Made by a program: the position numbers and the translations under genes. Below the pieces are notes generated by a model. The model had not been told where the DNA came from, searched no databases, and saw only the letters and a program-made list of their open reading frames with translations. A stretch of 64,000 bases of DNA from Ancistrus triradiatus (lineage: Eukaryota; Chordata; Actinopteri; Siluriformes; Loricariidae). This document shows positions 50,024 through 61,162 of this stretch, in pieces. How positions within the stretch are numbered: the stretch's first letter is position 1; every line of letters begins with the position of its first letter. Where the stretch lies: NCBI GenBank assembly GCA_025084515.1, contig JAJAGP010000018.1:62001-126000 (forward strand), given 5' to 3'.

Positions 50024-50482
50024 AGTACCGAGCAAATTTTTCCCATTCGGAATAATGTCAATGGAATGAATTCAATTGAATGAATTACAGACCCCCAGAA
50101 GATCCACACTGTATAAGGCATTAAATGCATTAATGGAGTTGTACTATACTAAAAATCTCATTAGTTTAGTGAGTAATGGATTGAACGTGAGAAGTAAAAG
50201 CAAAACACTTACTCTATTGGTGAACTAAGCCAGGAGGATTCAGTTTTCCTTTTGGTTGGCTGTCATTACTAACCATTTTAGGACCCACGGGGACTTATTT
50301 GCACTAAGAATATAGTAAAAATAAAAAAACACAATAAAGACAGCGGAGATCTTCACTGAGCGAGAGATATTGTGAATCTGAATTGCTGTACACTGAATCA
50401 TGAATTGTGAATTGAGCCACTTGGCTCGACTCGTACAAGTTTAAGCAAGAGCGCAGAGTACCGAGCAACCGATGAGAATGTT
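50024..50482 (-). mobile_element. pogo/Tigger-like non-autonomous element, inverted copy
   Basis: Inverse of the 55826-56385 element: 'accgagcaaatttttcccat', 'gaattacagacccccagaag' and 'gccacttggctcgactcg'. Outer ends are degraded. Confidence 0.72.
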
Positions 50483-50604
50483 CTTTGCTATTTCAGAGAC
50501 TCTCACTGCTAACAGGTTCATAATATGAATCATTATATAATTCCATAGAATCTCAATAGAAAAACAGTTCTACTGAAAATCTCTCAGTATGACATTTTAA
50601 CAGG

Positions 50605-50882
50605 TTTCCACCACTCCAACAAGGCAATTCGACAACTTTTTGTACTTCCTTTCCAAAACAAAGTCCATAAAGCAATTGTTCGCCAACTTGGAGGAAGAAC
50701 TTGGCAGACTTTAACTGAGCTTTGACTTTAACTCCATCAGGCACCACCGAGATTAACTGGAACCATCACCTATGAGTCAGTCCAACCTCGGTGCCTGACC
50801 TCAAAGTAATCTTGCACATTCTACTGGAAAACAGAGCTTGTGCTCTTCAGAATAGCGAAAGCTGTTTAGCAGCAAAGGGGAG
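50605..50882 (+). repeat. Tc1-like C-terminal debris repeat
   Basis: Longest copy of this repeat: 'aactccatcaggcaccaccg', 'gattaactggaaccatcacc', 'cggtgcctgacctcaaagta' and 'agctgtttagcagcaaaggg'. It resembles the 3-prime coding part of a fish Tc1-like element, out of frame. Confidence 0.6.
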
Positions 50883-50944
50883 AGATAACGGAAATACAGT
50901 TATCACAGCAGAGCTGTATACAAAACGTGACGCCACAGCCTTTT

Positions 50945-51032
50945 TGGGCTGTGCAAAAGCCTTAGGCCACTATTAGATTAGACAGACTATTGTTTTAGCA
51001 ATGGTATAATGACCAACTATAATGATTTCTAT
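50945..51032. mobile_element. MITE fragment, left end of 41188 family
   Basis: 'ctgtgcaaaagccttaggcc' through 'agcaatggtataatgacc'; the right end is missing. Confidence 0.7.
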
Positions 51033-51039
51033 AAGTAGA

Positions 51040-51099
51040 GCCCAGATAGCTCAGTCGGTAGAGCATCAGACCTTTAATCAGGGTTGCCCTATTCGGGCG
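51040..51099 (+). pseudogene. tRNA-Lys(UUU)-like pseudogene
   Basis: Starts 'gcccagatagctcagtcggt', a near match to vertebrate tRNA-Lys, with D arm and A box intact and anticodon-loop ccTTTaa. It is about 60 bases instead of 73. Part of the anticodon stem 3-prime side, variable loop and T arm is deleted, and position 33 is C instead of U. The acceptor end 'ttcgggcg' is retained. Not expected to be functional. It could be a SINE head or a retro-pseudogene. Confidence 0.75.
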
Positions 51100-51117
51100 A
51101 CTGGTTTTTTCATGGGA

Positions 51118-51303
51118 CTGTGGTAGCCTAGTGGTTAAGGTACTGGACTATGGACCAGAAGGCACAGGGTTCAAATCCCACCCTGACCCAAATCTCAAGC
51201 TGCCACTGTTGGGAGCAAGGCCCTTAACCCACAATTGCTTGTAAAAATGTATCAATTGTAAGTCGCTCTGGATAAGGGAGTCTTCTAATTGACATAAATG
51301 CAA
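51118..51303 (+). mobile_element. tRNA-derived SINE, best copy
   Basis: Plus copy with a recognisable polymerase III promoter: A box tagcctagtgg at 51124-51134 and B box ggttcaaatcc at 51168-51178, about 34 bases apart. Then comes a core 'gctgccactgttggga', a 3-prime part 'gtaagtcgctctggataagg' and a tail of 'ataaatgcaaa' type. About ten copies lie in this window, in both orientations. Most inverted copies lose the A-box end. Confidence 0.85.
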
Positions 51304-51870
51304 AGGTAAGTATGTCTCTACTAAAACAGAAACAAAAAAGACAAAGAAAGACAAAGAAAATCAGAAAAAACAGTTCCTGTAAGCTACACTGACATGTAAT
51401 TAGTGTGACCTCCCTTTACACTTGAGCTATCATCGGGATGCAAAACCGACCCTTCTGAAGAACGGTCTGAAGAAGCTTGATCAGGAATGGACTTTTTGGA
51501 AAAGTAGCAGCCAAGAAAGCACTTTTTAAAGAAGGGAAACATGGTGAAAAGGCCAAGATGCGCTAAAGCCCACACAAATCCAAGTTTTTGGGTCCAAAAT
51601 ATAATGGTGTCCTATAGGGGTGTAACGGTACGTGTATTCTTTATGAACCGTCACGGTTCGGGGGTCACGTTCAGTTCACGCAATCGCACGCAGAATACAC
51701 GGTACATGCAGTCTATAAAAAAATGCGAAATCAATGAACGTAGCTAATGCGGAACTAACTTTTAAAGAATAGTTACACCCGGAACCTTAATAGTGCTCAA
51801 TTGTTATTTGCAACGGAGCTAGCCGCTTAGTCCGCCACTGCTAGTGCAGCTCTGAATACATTGACTGAGC

Positions 51871-52218
51871 ATGGCAACTGAAAACAGTGCACCGGTGAGT
51901 GGAAACGAGACCCAGGAGTTGGAGGACCCGCCTGCTTCTTTTAAATCATCTGTGTGGGAAATCTTTGGGTTCCCTGTGAACTATAGCAACGCTGGAGAAC
52001 GAGTGGTGGACCGGACGAGGACAGTTTGTCGGCGCTGTGCGACCGTTGTGGGGTACATGTGTGGAAACACATCAAACATGCTAACGCATATTCGGCAGCA
52101 TCATCCAGACGTGCCAATAATCAGAATTGATAAAAAACCTTCAACCCAACTACTAATCCCCACTGCTTTTAAGCAGCCTCTAAATCCGAAATCAGACAGG
52201 TCCCAAAACTATTACTGA
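51871..52218 (+). pseudogene. hAT transposase, BED zinc-finger part
   Basis: A 115-codon frame starting with ATG at 51871. Residues about 25-75 form a BED-type zinc finger: SVWEIFGF, then C-R-R-C (two-residue spacing), then HIRQHH. BED fingers bind DNA at hAT transposon ends. The frame stops at SQNYY; the continuing homology is in the next frame from 52247, so one frameshift separates the two parts. Confidence 0.85.
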
Positions 52219-52246
52219 AGCACTTGGCACATTTATTTCTTCGGCT

Positions 52247-52591
52247 ATGCTACCTTACTCAGTGGTAGAGAACCGTGGTTTCAAGCATTTAATAAAAGTG
52301 CTCGAGCCCCGTTACAACATTCCATCCCGTGTGCACATAAGTCAAACGGTGGTCCCTAACATTTACAGCCGTACAAAAGCGGTGATTGAGCGCGAGTTGT
52401 CCGATGCGCCCGCTGTTGCACTGACGGCAGATGCATGGACTTCTCGTGGTACAGAAAGTTATCTCACAGTGACTGCCCATTTCATCAACTCGGACTGGGA
52501 AATAAAAAATCCAGTTCTACAAACGCACCCTGTGTATGAACAGCACACTAGCACTCACCTAGCTGACAAGCTACGAGAATTTTTTAATTGA
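52247..52591 (+). pseudogene. hAT transposase, start of RNase-H-like domain
   Basis: A 114-codon frame matching the hAT segment that follows the BED finger: LPYSVVENRGFKHLIKVLEP, then ALTADAWTSRGTESYLTVTA, which carries the first catalytic Asp region of hAT transposases. It ends at LADKLREFFN, where the rest of the catalytic domain and the dimerisation domain should follow. About 340 non-coding bases then lead to the right terminal repeat, so the C-terminal two-thirds is deleted. Confidence 0.85.
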
Positions 52592-52938
52592 TTTTTTGAA
52601 TGATTTCGCATTTGCTCACCTGGAAATGTTCAGTTTTTGTGATGCCTTTTGCGTCTGCCATAGGCTGAAATATTTAAAGTGCGTTATTTATTTTAGTATT
52701 TTCAAAAACAAGCAATGTTTTTCAGTTTGGAGCCTACTGTAAACTTTTATAAACATACAAAAAAGTTTAATACAACATTTGGTTATAATGAAGTTCCAGT
52801 GTTAAGTTAATAAAATTGAGGTTATACAAAATTCCCAGCCTCTTTCTTTTCCCCACCAACTGTACCGAACCGTGGGGTTTATACCGAGGTGCGAACCGAA
52901 CCGTGAATTTTGTATACCGTTACACCCCTAGTGTCCTA

Positions 52939-54485
52939 AGACTTTCGAAGTACAACAGTGGAAGACAAGCGTTCATCAGAATGACTTGTCTGAGATGATG
53001 GCTCAAAATCCCATATGGGAAATCCCATACTGTTCCATACTGACATGTCCTAGAGTGATTGCAATGACAGACGAACTTGTCTGGGTTGTGAAAAAAAATA
53101 TTTGTGACACATTTGATAACCTGGATCAAGGAGCTGAATAAATACAAAACAATAAATAAATAAATAAAAACACAAAGTGCTTCAATGATTTAGACGAACC
53201 TAATTGAAAGATTAGGCTTACACTACATTTCTGGCAATCACATTTACTTTAAAGGACTGAACCCAGGTCTTGGTTGTTTATATGAAAGCAGTGGTAAAAT
53301 TCCTCTTCACGCATTCAAATATTCCGAGCTCCGGGTTGTGACTGAATTTGGAGAGATATGAGAAACGGATTAGCCCCAGCAGGGGTGAGAACAGCGGGGA
53401 CTGATTGCTGAAATCTGGTCGTTACGCTGCTGACTTTCCATATTTTATTGACGCCATGTCTCTGAAATTTTCCCAATCTCCACACATGTATGAGGCTGCC
53501 ATTTTATAATGAGCATCTCCGAGAGTCTGAAGTCCATCACGCTTCAATTATGCGTAAAAAACACAATTAACACTAGATGCTGCTTTGATGGGCCTTCCTT
53601 TCGCAATGGTAAGGCATTTCGTAAACATGTGCCTTGTTACTGTAACCTCAGAAAGAGCTGAAATGCAAAACAGAATGCGCTCGCAGCGGGTGGAACACCG
53701 GCAGAAAGAAGAGAACCCATGTGCCCATGTGCGCACGGACACGGAACAAAGCCGAAAATATCAATCGGTACAGGTCAGGTCCAAAGAACCTCACCTGAAG
53801 CAGAGCGTAAATAAATCAATACATTTATAAATGAATGAGCACATCAATAATGGATTGGATCTGAAGGAACATGAGACGGCCAAAGGGAAAATGTTACAGT
53901 ACAAGCACGGATTTACACAGCCGGTATCACGGGGTTGAAAATGCTGGTGCCTGATAACAAACTGGCAACCAAACAGCAGGGCTGTTCTAACAAGAAACAT
54001 CATCTTACCAGGCATTCTACTTACTGAACATTTTAAATGTAAGATTTACACCAGTCATTTTAATTCACTATTAATCAGGCAAAAGTTCTCTCATAGGAAA
54101 TGGTGCTTAAACACATACGTTGTTTTTTAAATGTGGCATGTATAAGCAAATAATTAATATAAATGATAATACAAAATGTCAGTTTGAATTAATATTGACT
54201 AAATAAAAGAAAAATGACTTGAAATTTGGCAACCGTGTCACAACAGCGTATTCATTTCTTCAAATTTTTTTTTTAACAATTTTTTTCATGTCTAAATACT
54301 ACTACTACTAATAACAACAACAACAACTTTGCGCTACTTATACTCATTGACGACAAAAAAAAACCACCAACGAACTTTTAGATGTATGAATCTAATGATG
54401 ATATATCTACGTGGTTACAATATTAGAGCGAAAGGCTACGCATTTTTTATACTGGGGAAAACTGTACAACTGAAAGGAGGCTCTA
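52939..54485. other. upstream doc2b intron, nothing recognised
   Basis: No gene. A (CAA)n-like run is at about 54300-54325. Frames here lack family motifs. Confidence 0.5.
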
Positions 54486-54489
54486 GTTA

Positions 54490-55005
54490 CCCTGTTGGGC
54501 TGCCTCTAGCCTGGATACAACATGAGATACGGTTTGGGAGGCAAACAGGTTCCGTATGGTATCCTGCGACACATTTTTCCAGCAGATGTTGCAGTGGAAC
54601 CTTTAGATCCTCCACACTCGTAGGCTGCCGAAGCAGCTGGTCCAGTAAATGCTTCATTAGCAATCAATCTGGCAACCAGGCAGGCCAAGGAAGTGTTGCA
54701 CTCTGGCGGAGACATTCCTGGGAAACCCTTGTTGTGTGTGGGCGACAAATATCCTGTTTCCAGTTGGAATCCCTGCCATGAGAGGTAACACGTGGCTGCA
54801 GGATGTCCTGCACATATCACTGAGTTGTTAGTGTCCCTCGTATCACTACCAGCGGTGACCGACTGTCGTATGCGATGGCTGCCCAGATCATCACACCAGC
54901 AGTTGGTGGCAGTGTGTCGCTCCACAGCAAAGGATTCGTTGTTAAAGACGCTAAATAGCATAGCAGCCCAGGTTTCTGATTCATGACACCACTGCAAACA
55001 AACGC
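54490..55005 (-). pseudogene. Tc1-like transposase fragment
   Basis: Minus-strand reading gives WAAIAYDSR, then PLVVIRGTL, then an HVLPLMAGIP-type stretch, and near the end of the fragment SQDTIRNLFAS. This is the catalytic half of a Tc1-type transposase, with frameshifts. The 183-codon minus-strand frame at 54506-55057 runs mostly in a different frame and is not the transposase itself. No terminal repeats were found around it. Confidence 0.65.
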
Positions 55006-55248
55006 AGCAATCCGACATTTCTATCTGGATGCATTTTTTTATTGTGTATAGCTTCATTCCCAGAATACATCATGTATGACTTTGTAGCATTTTGCTTCAT
55101 TATGAAATGGAAGCAATTTAATCTGTTTCTCTGTTTTACAGAGAGAGGGATGGACTGATTCAATAGATTAGATAGAGATAAGAAAAATGCGGTGTTACAG
55201 TAACAGAGATTGCACATAACTTGCAAAAAAAAATCGAATTAAATTGGG

Positions 55249-55338
55249 TTTTGTTAATACACAGTGCACAATAACATAAAGCATATAGTAGTGGGAGATT
55301 ATATGCTTTATGTTATTGTGCACTGTGTATTAACAAAA
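55249..55338. repeat. perfect 39-bp inverted repeat (hairpin)
   Basis: Left arm 55249-55287, from 'ttttgttaatacacagtgca' to 'gcatata'. Right arm 55300-55338 is its exact reverse complement. The spacer is 12 bases (gtagtgggagat). Similarity extends outward to 'aaattgg' on both sides with a small gap. No target duplication is evident. Confidence 0.95.
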
Positions 55339-55825
55339 GAACCAATTTGCTAAAAAGAAAACAAATGCTGTTTTTGTCCAATTAGAATTCAAGTTCATGA
55401 TTGGAAACATCAATAACTCTTATATTCAGCTCCTACATCATAAGCATGATGTGTGAATTAGCTGTCCTTGAATTTCTGAACTCAGCAGTGCCCCCTATAT
55501 GTGTATACGCTCAAATAATGACCATCCTATTAAATCATTAGGGACCCCTTTCAAATCAGGAAGTCACTCTTAAGTCTCTTACGACTGACAAGCCCTTCAT
55601 TTAAAAGGATATTTAACAAGAGCCATTAAAGGCTTTGTCTTCAAAAGCTTTCCGTTCGGCTGAATATGTCATGTTCGCTCATAATTAAGTCCCCCAGTTC
55701 AATCAGACTCCGAAAACAATTTTCGCTCTTCCTTTACATTGGAAATGTTCTACCTTCAATTTAGGGAAGGAACTACACCGAGGAAACAAACAGCTTCTGA
55801 TTTTGCATGTATTTCAAAGTAAGTA
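55339..55825. other. upstream doc2b intron, unclassified unique sequence
   Basis: No gene or repeat recognised. The part from about 55540 to 55760 lacks transposon features and has TAATTA-like motifs ('cataattaagtccccc'). Confidence 0.35.
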
Positions 55826-56385
55826 CAGTGGTACCTTGTCGAAGTCGGTTCTCGACCCATTTTGACAGATAAAGTTTATCTCGGTTCTCGCCGTTTACTC
55901 GGCGCACTTGCTTAAACTTATATGAGCCGAGCTGCGCGACTCGTTTCAGCGGAAACTCGATTCATGATTTGCAAATCCTCTTGCCTTTCGGGCTGAGCGG
56001 TTAGCATTAGCAGCTAGCGCCCTGAGTTCACCAATAGAGTAAGTGCTTTGCTTTTACTTCCACTTCCAATCCATTACTCAGTAAATGTCAAGAAATTTTT
56101 CAACACTGTATTATAAAACATGCTTTGTGTTAATGATTTGGATAGCGTTAATAATGTGTAATAGGCTCATCAGTTCATGATACATTTAACTTACGATGGA
56201 TTTGTCGGAACGTATCCCCATCGTTAATCAGGAAGCATCTGTACAGTACAACTCCATTAATGCATATAATGCCTTATACAGGGTGGATTTTCTGGGGGTC
56301 TGGAACGGATTCATTCAATTGACATTATTCCGAATGAGAAAAATTTGCTCGGTAATCGTTGTTTTCGGTTCTCGACAAGCCACTG
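55826..56385 (+). mobile_element. pogo/Tigger-like non-autonomous element
   Basis: Left end 'cagtggtaccttgtcgaag', right end 'ctcgacaagccactg', TA at 55824-55825 and 56386-56387. 560 bases. Interior shared with 27799-28521. No transposase. Confidence 0.82.
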
Positions 56386-56576
56386 TACGTCTAAAATTTT
56401 AAAAAGTTGTTCATGTACACTAATACGCATTGACTTTTTAGTGAAGTTTTAAGAGACCGAGTGACTAACACTTAATTAACAAATTAATATAAAACTGACA
56501 ATATTAAATGACGAGGGAACTAGATAGAACCAGATTACACAAGATACCAAAAGCTGGAAAAGGATAAAAACAAATT

Positions 56577-56900
56577 ACAGACTGTAGTCCATCTGTTTCT
56601 CTAGATACTTTGTTTGTCCCCCATAGGGCCACCACAGATCAGGTACTATTCGGGTGGTGGATCATTCTCAGTGCAGTGACACTGACGTGGTTGTAGAGTG
56701 TTAGCGTGTGTTGCTGTGACACGAGTGGCTCAGTGTCGTTGCTGGCCTGAAAAGCGTCCACCAACCAAAAATATCCAGCCACCAACATCCTGTGGCCCCT
56801 GATAAAGGACTAGAGGATGAAACACTGTTCAAGGATGAGCTAGTGTCACTGAATTCACATCTACAAGCTGGACCAACAAGGTAAGTGTGCCTAAGAAAGC
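56577..56900. repeat. interspersed repeat, copy 2 of 2
   Basis: Longer copy of the 9300-9480 repeat. It includes 'atcattctcagtgcagtgac' and 'actgacgtggttgtagagtg', which are absent from copy 1. Confidence 0.6.
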
Positions 56901-57630
56901 GGCTAGTGAGTAGTCAGTGTTTCTTTATACATAGTATATTCTATATACAGTTCTTAAATAGATATTGTATTACTCTACACACAGCTGTGTACTATAATTA
57001 TGAACCTGTACACACAGCGTCCAAGACCCTCTGGTGAAACCATCCATTAACAGCAAACTCCCCCTGCACCTTTCATGATGCTAATTGATCTAAATGAGAC
57101 GAAAGTGAGCAGAAAGCTGTGCTCATTAGTTCCCGGGACCTGCTTGTGCTGCACACTGTGAATGGCAATGCTGAACGTGTGTCAATCCGGCATCTCCAGA
57201 GAGCATTCGCCAAGACCTTCAGTGCGTACATGCGAGAGAAAGACACTCCTGTGAGTCTATAGCAGGACTCTTATTAAAGTAACACGGAGGTCATTATGGT
57301 AACTGAGCCACCTCCAGAGAGGGGCAGATTAAGTACATTACCCAGCGACACAGTGTCTATAGGGGAAGCACAGCTTTCCGAAGACCGCTAGGAGAGAAAG
57401 TGTTAGGCACTGCTATGCCAATATAGCTAAATCATGTTATCCAGACATACCTCGATCCTGAATATGGCTTGTATAACAAAGATTTGGAAAATAACAGCCT
57501 TGCCATTATTTCCCACTGGAAGAGCTTTATGTGGGTCCAGTATATTCAAAACCCTACACTTTTAATGATGCAGGTAGAGGTAAACAGCCATATGCAACAT
57601 ACTTCCATTATTACCTAATTCTACTAGTTT
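56901..57630. other. upstream doc2b intron, nothing recognised
   Basis: No gene or named repeat. 57040-57260 is of balanced composition and free of recognisable transposon sequence. Confidence 0.4.
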
Positions 57631-57639
57631 TGGCCTAGT

Positions 57640-58420
57640 TTAGTGCATTTACATGGACTTATTAATCCGATAACTGCAGAAAATCAGATTTTGTCAGTAA
57701 TCCGACCAATGGTTTACATGCACTTGGGTAATCAGATAATGGGCTCAGGCAATAATCGGATTTCTACTGTGCAACCAGCCAGTAATCTCACAGAAACTTC
57801 AAACTGTTTAATTCTAGAGTTGCCAGATCCCGCGACACAAACGAGCACCAGGTAAATTAAAAGAATCTGGCAACCATGCTTGATTGTGCTACCTGCTAGC
57901 TCATGTACATGTGCAGACTAAAATCAGAGTACAGTGGTACCTCTGGATCTCGACAACCTTGGAACTCGTCGAATTTGTAAAAAGCGCTTTATACATAGAT
58001 CTGACTTGACTTGACTCAAGTCTGAGCCTTTCAATGTGTAATAGGTTCCACTATGGTACAGCATAGACTACGTTAAACTTATCGCTTCATGACACATTTA
58101 ACGTATGATGGATTTGTCGGAACATATCCTGATCATAAATCAGGGAGCACCTGTACAATACAGCTCCATTAATGCATATAATGCCTTACACCAGGTGTAA
58201 TTCCTGGGGATCTGGAATGGATTCGTTCAATTGACATGATTCCTTATGGGCAAAATTTGCTCGCAACTCGTCATTTTCGGTTCTCGACAAGCCTTCTGGA
58301 ACGAATTAATGACGAGAACTGAGGTCCTACTGTAAGGCTATACATGCGCTGAGAAATCCAATTACTGAGGTAAAATCCAGCTCTCTTTATCGGATAATCA
58401 GATAGCTGCAGAAATGTGTG
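57640..58420. mobile_element. MITE with 'tttacatg' ends, interrupted
   Basis: The left part has 'gcatttacatggacttatta' and 'ggtttacatgcacttgggta'. The right part, from about 58336, has 'tacatgcgctgagaaatcc' and 'ttatcggataatcagatagc', echoing the left in inverse order. Likely a PIF/Harbinger- or hAT-type MITE; class uncertain. The element at 57932-58332 sits inside it. Confidence 0.6.
57932..58332 (+). mobile_element. pogo/Tigger-like element nested in MITE
   Basis: Left end 'cagtggtacctctggatctc', right end 'gaactgaggtcctactg', TA at 57930-57931 and 58333-58334. It contains a 40-base scrap of the 'gacttgac' repeat at about 57977-58018. Confidence 0.8.
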
Positions 58421-59039
58421 AGCCACACAGTGTGAGCCATGTATCAGTGCGACTGCAATGGACTAATGATTATACAAGAAAAGTACAAGTTATTTTGAAT
58501 TGTTATGCTTTAGCAATAAAAAAGAAAACGTTTTCATTCGGTTTCTGAAGATATGGGGAAGCGACAATTTTAAACTTCTGCTTCTACTATTTATCCCGAT
58601 TGCAGGGGACTAAGGTTTTTTGTTTAGAAACCTATTCAAGAAAATGTGCATTCTTGTGCAGAGTTTACACTTCGGAAGTTAGAATCTAATTGTGAACCTG
58701 AATCGCAAAGATATTTCAGATGGATTCGGTGGAAGTAACACGGAGGAGAATATCAACAAGTGGCATAAGGCATATCCAAATTGGGTATATATTAGGCACT
58801 TCCTAACTTGTTAATAGACACTGTGCTCTTAATCAATAACTAATTGCATTTAGCTGTTTTCTCTCCGAGCTGTGTTCTGGTCTGAGTTGCTGCCCCACAT
58901 ATGATGTTCATCCGCTTCAGCTTCACTCAAGCTGCTTCCATCACCAGCTCCAGTCCCACCATACCCGGGCCACACCAGAGGACAGTAACCCTCACCCTCC
59001 TCCGGTTATCTGGGGATGAAGTGCCGCCAACAACTTTCC

Positions 59040-59376
59040 TGCTTAGACTCAGGATCCTAGAGTGACTCTGTGCATCGGACTACTTAATGCCGATGTGCAT
59101 AATTTACATTTTGTTTGAATTATCACTATAAGACTTTAGTTCATTCTTAGATTTATCATGTACACAACCCAAGGAGGTCGGGTCCCTTTTTGAGTCTTGG
59201 TCCTCCCAAGGTTTCTTCCTCAAAACACTTAGGGAGTTTTTCCTTGCCTCTGTCGACATAGGCTTGCTCAATTTGGGATTGGACCTAGATATTAGGAGGT
59301 AATCTAAAATTGTGAAGCTGCTTTGACACAATGCTCCACTGTGAAAAACACTATATAAATAAATCTGACTTGACTA
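59040..59376 (+). repeat. 'gacttgac'-tailed interspersed repeat, long copy
   Basis: Extends further 5-prime than other copies ('cataatttacattttgtttg' before the shared core). Ends 'aaataaatctgacttgac'. Confidence 0.78.
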
Positions 59377-60279
59377 ACCCTCCTGCCCCCAAAACAGGTG
59401 TAGACGTGGTCAATTTTCAAGGTCCATTGTCTTAGTTTCTTCGCTGTATTAACCAGCCGGCAAACCTGCACGGCTCCTGTTCCCTTTACCGCTGCAACAC
59501 GTCTGCTAACACTACTCTTATTGGCTCGTGCTCTGAATGCGGACGTTTCGATTCAGCAGCAGCTTCTCTTTGACTCCGATTTGAGTCTATGAGCAGAATT
59601 TCAATTAGTTCTTCCACACTGTGATACATCATGATCTGTGAAGATCTACATTTACCCCGTTATGCTGGATGTACGGGACACACCTGCACTGAGACCACTT
59701 ACGTTGTCATTTTAAAGGGGCAACAATAGTGTAAAAGTAGATGGTAACGCAAAAACCGTAATAACGAAGGCGAGACGAAAGGAGAGGGACACTCGTTTGC
59801 AGCTCGGTGTGATTCAGGCTGGTCACACTGCACCCGCCTCCATTAATCTCATTCTCTGTTCGACACGTTCAGAGACCGAGGCCGGCGCTGAGCCTCTAAT
59901 GATTTTCGTATCGATGGGAGAGGGCTGGTCAGGATGGGCAGCAGGTGTCATTAACTCTGAAGGAGCACCGACACATGCTGTTGTTACACAGGCACATACA
60001 CCGGAGCTCAAGTAGGAGGAAAATTGCTCCATAATCATGGTTAACATACACCACTGCGCACTTTATGGAGCCTTCCTTAACAGCTCTGAGTGTTCTCCTG
60101 TAACGCGATGTGAGAGAATACAGAAGAAGTAGCGTTCGTACAGGATCCAGAGTCTCCAGGGTTCCTGGTTCCAGTGTAAAAGGCATTTACCACTGGAGTA
60201 ATGTCCATAAAATAGTCAATAAATAAATAATTAATAATAAGTTAAATTATAAGTAATTAACAATAAATAATAAGTACAA
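59377..60279. other. upstream doc2b intron, nothing recognised
   Basis: No gene. GC content rises at 59820-60000, where overlapping frames occur on both strands without family motifs. Confidence 0.45.
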
Positions 60280-61150
60280 TAGACTTGATTTTTTTTGACT
60301 GAAGTGTAAACAATGCAAAACAATGCACATCAAACAAGATTTTAAACAAAAAAAAGTGCCATTAAAAGACTTTACTTATTTAAAAAACAATATTAAAATT
60401 GTAAATAAAATGTCTATCGTAGCTTCTATTAATATATTGTAAATAACTGACGGAAAATATTTCTTATTTCTGAAGAATAACAATTGAAATAGTGTACTTT
60501 TCTTGTATAAAAATAATTAAAAAAAAAAAAATTTATTAGATAGATAGATAGATAGATCTCACAAGAACAACGAGATTAAAAGTCTGCTGCAATTAACATT
60601 TTTGATTTGATTATTTTTGTGTAAACAATGCAAAACATTTTCATGCATTAAAAAAAATACCTCTGCAATTAAAAGTATTGACTTATTTAAAGAACAGAGT
60701 TAAAATTGTATATTAAAACTAAATAAAATGTCTATTGTAGCTTCTATTTATATATTTTAAATAACTGACTGAAAATATTTCTTTTTTATTTCTGAAGAAT
60801 AACAATTCAAAGTGTACTTTTCTTGTAAAAAAATAAAATAAAATCTTTAGACTGCTGCAATAAAAATTTTTGATTTGATTTTCTTGTTACTTTTGTGTAA
60901 ACAATACAAAGCATTGCCCATTTTCATGCATTAAACAAAAAACCTCTGCAATTAAAAGTATTAGCGTTAAAATTGTATATTAAAATTAAAAATAATATCT
61001 ATTGCAGCTTCACCATATCTTAAATAACTGACTGAAAATATTTATTTTTTATTTCTGAAGAATAACAATTCAAACTAATGTGTACTTTTCTTGTATAGAA
61101 ATTTAAACCAAAATATTTAGTATGTTGCAATTAAAAGAAATTGGAGGAGA
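60280..61150. repeat. tandem amplification of a hAT-MITE core, 3 units
   Basis: 'gtgtaaacaatgcaaa' recurs at about 60304, 60619 and 60895 (spacing 315 and 276). Each is followed by 'taaaattgta', 'gcttc...' and 'atttctgaagaataacaatt'. These match the interior of the MITE at 24808-25493 with one shared internal deletion. The first unit also carries a (TAGA)n run at 60536-60557. Confidence 0.8.
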
Positions 61151-61162
61151 TTTAAATATTGC

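Larger units (their letters stand above)
51615..52930 (+). mobile_element. hAT (ZBED-type) transposon with intact ends
   Basis: Terminal inverted repeats 'taggggtgtaacggtac' and its inverse 'gtataccgttacacccct' plus 'a'. Identical 8-base target duplications gtgtccta lie at 51607-51614 and 52931-52938. At 1316 bases it is too short for a full hAT (usually over 2.5 kb). It encodes the N-terminal part of a transposase only. The perfect target duplication suggests a fairly recent insertion. Confidence 0.92.

Noticed and set aside
51040..51099. Functional tRNA-Lys gene
   Set aside because: About 13 bases are missing from the anticodon stem, variable loop and T arm, and U33 is changed, so it is called a pseudogene.
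54506..55057. 183-codon minus-strand open frame
   Set aside because: It overlaps a Tc1 transposase relic but mostly in a different frame, so it is not a gene.
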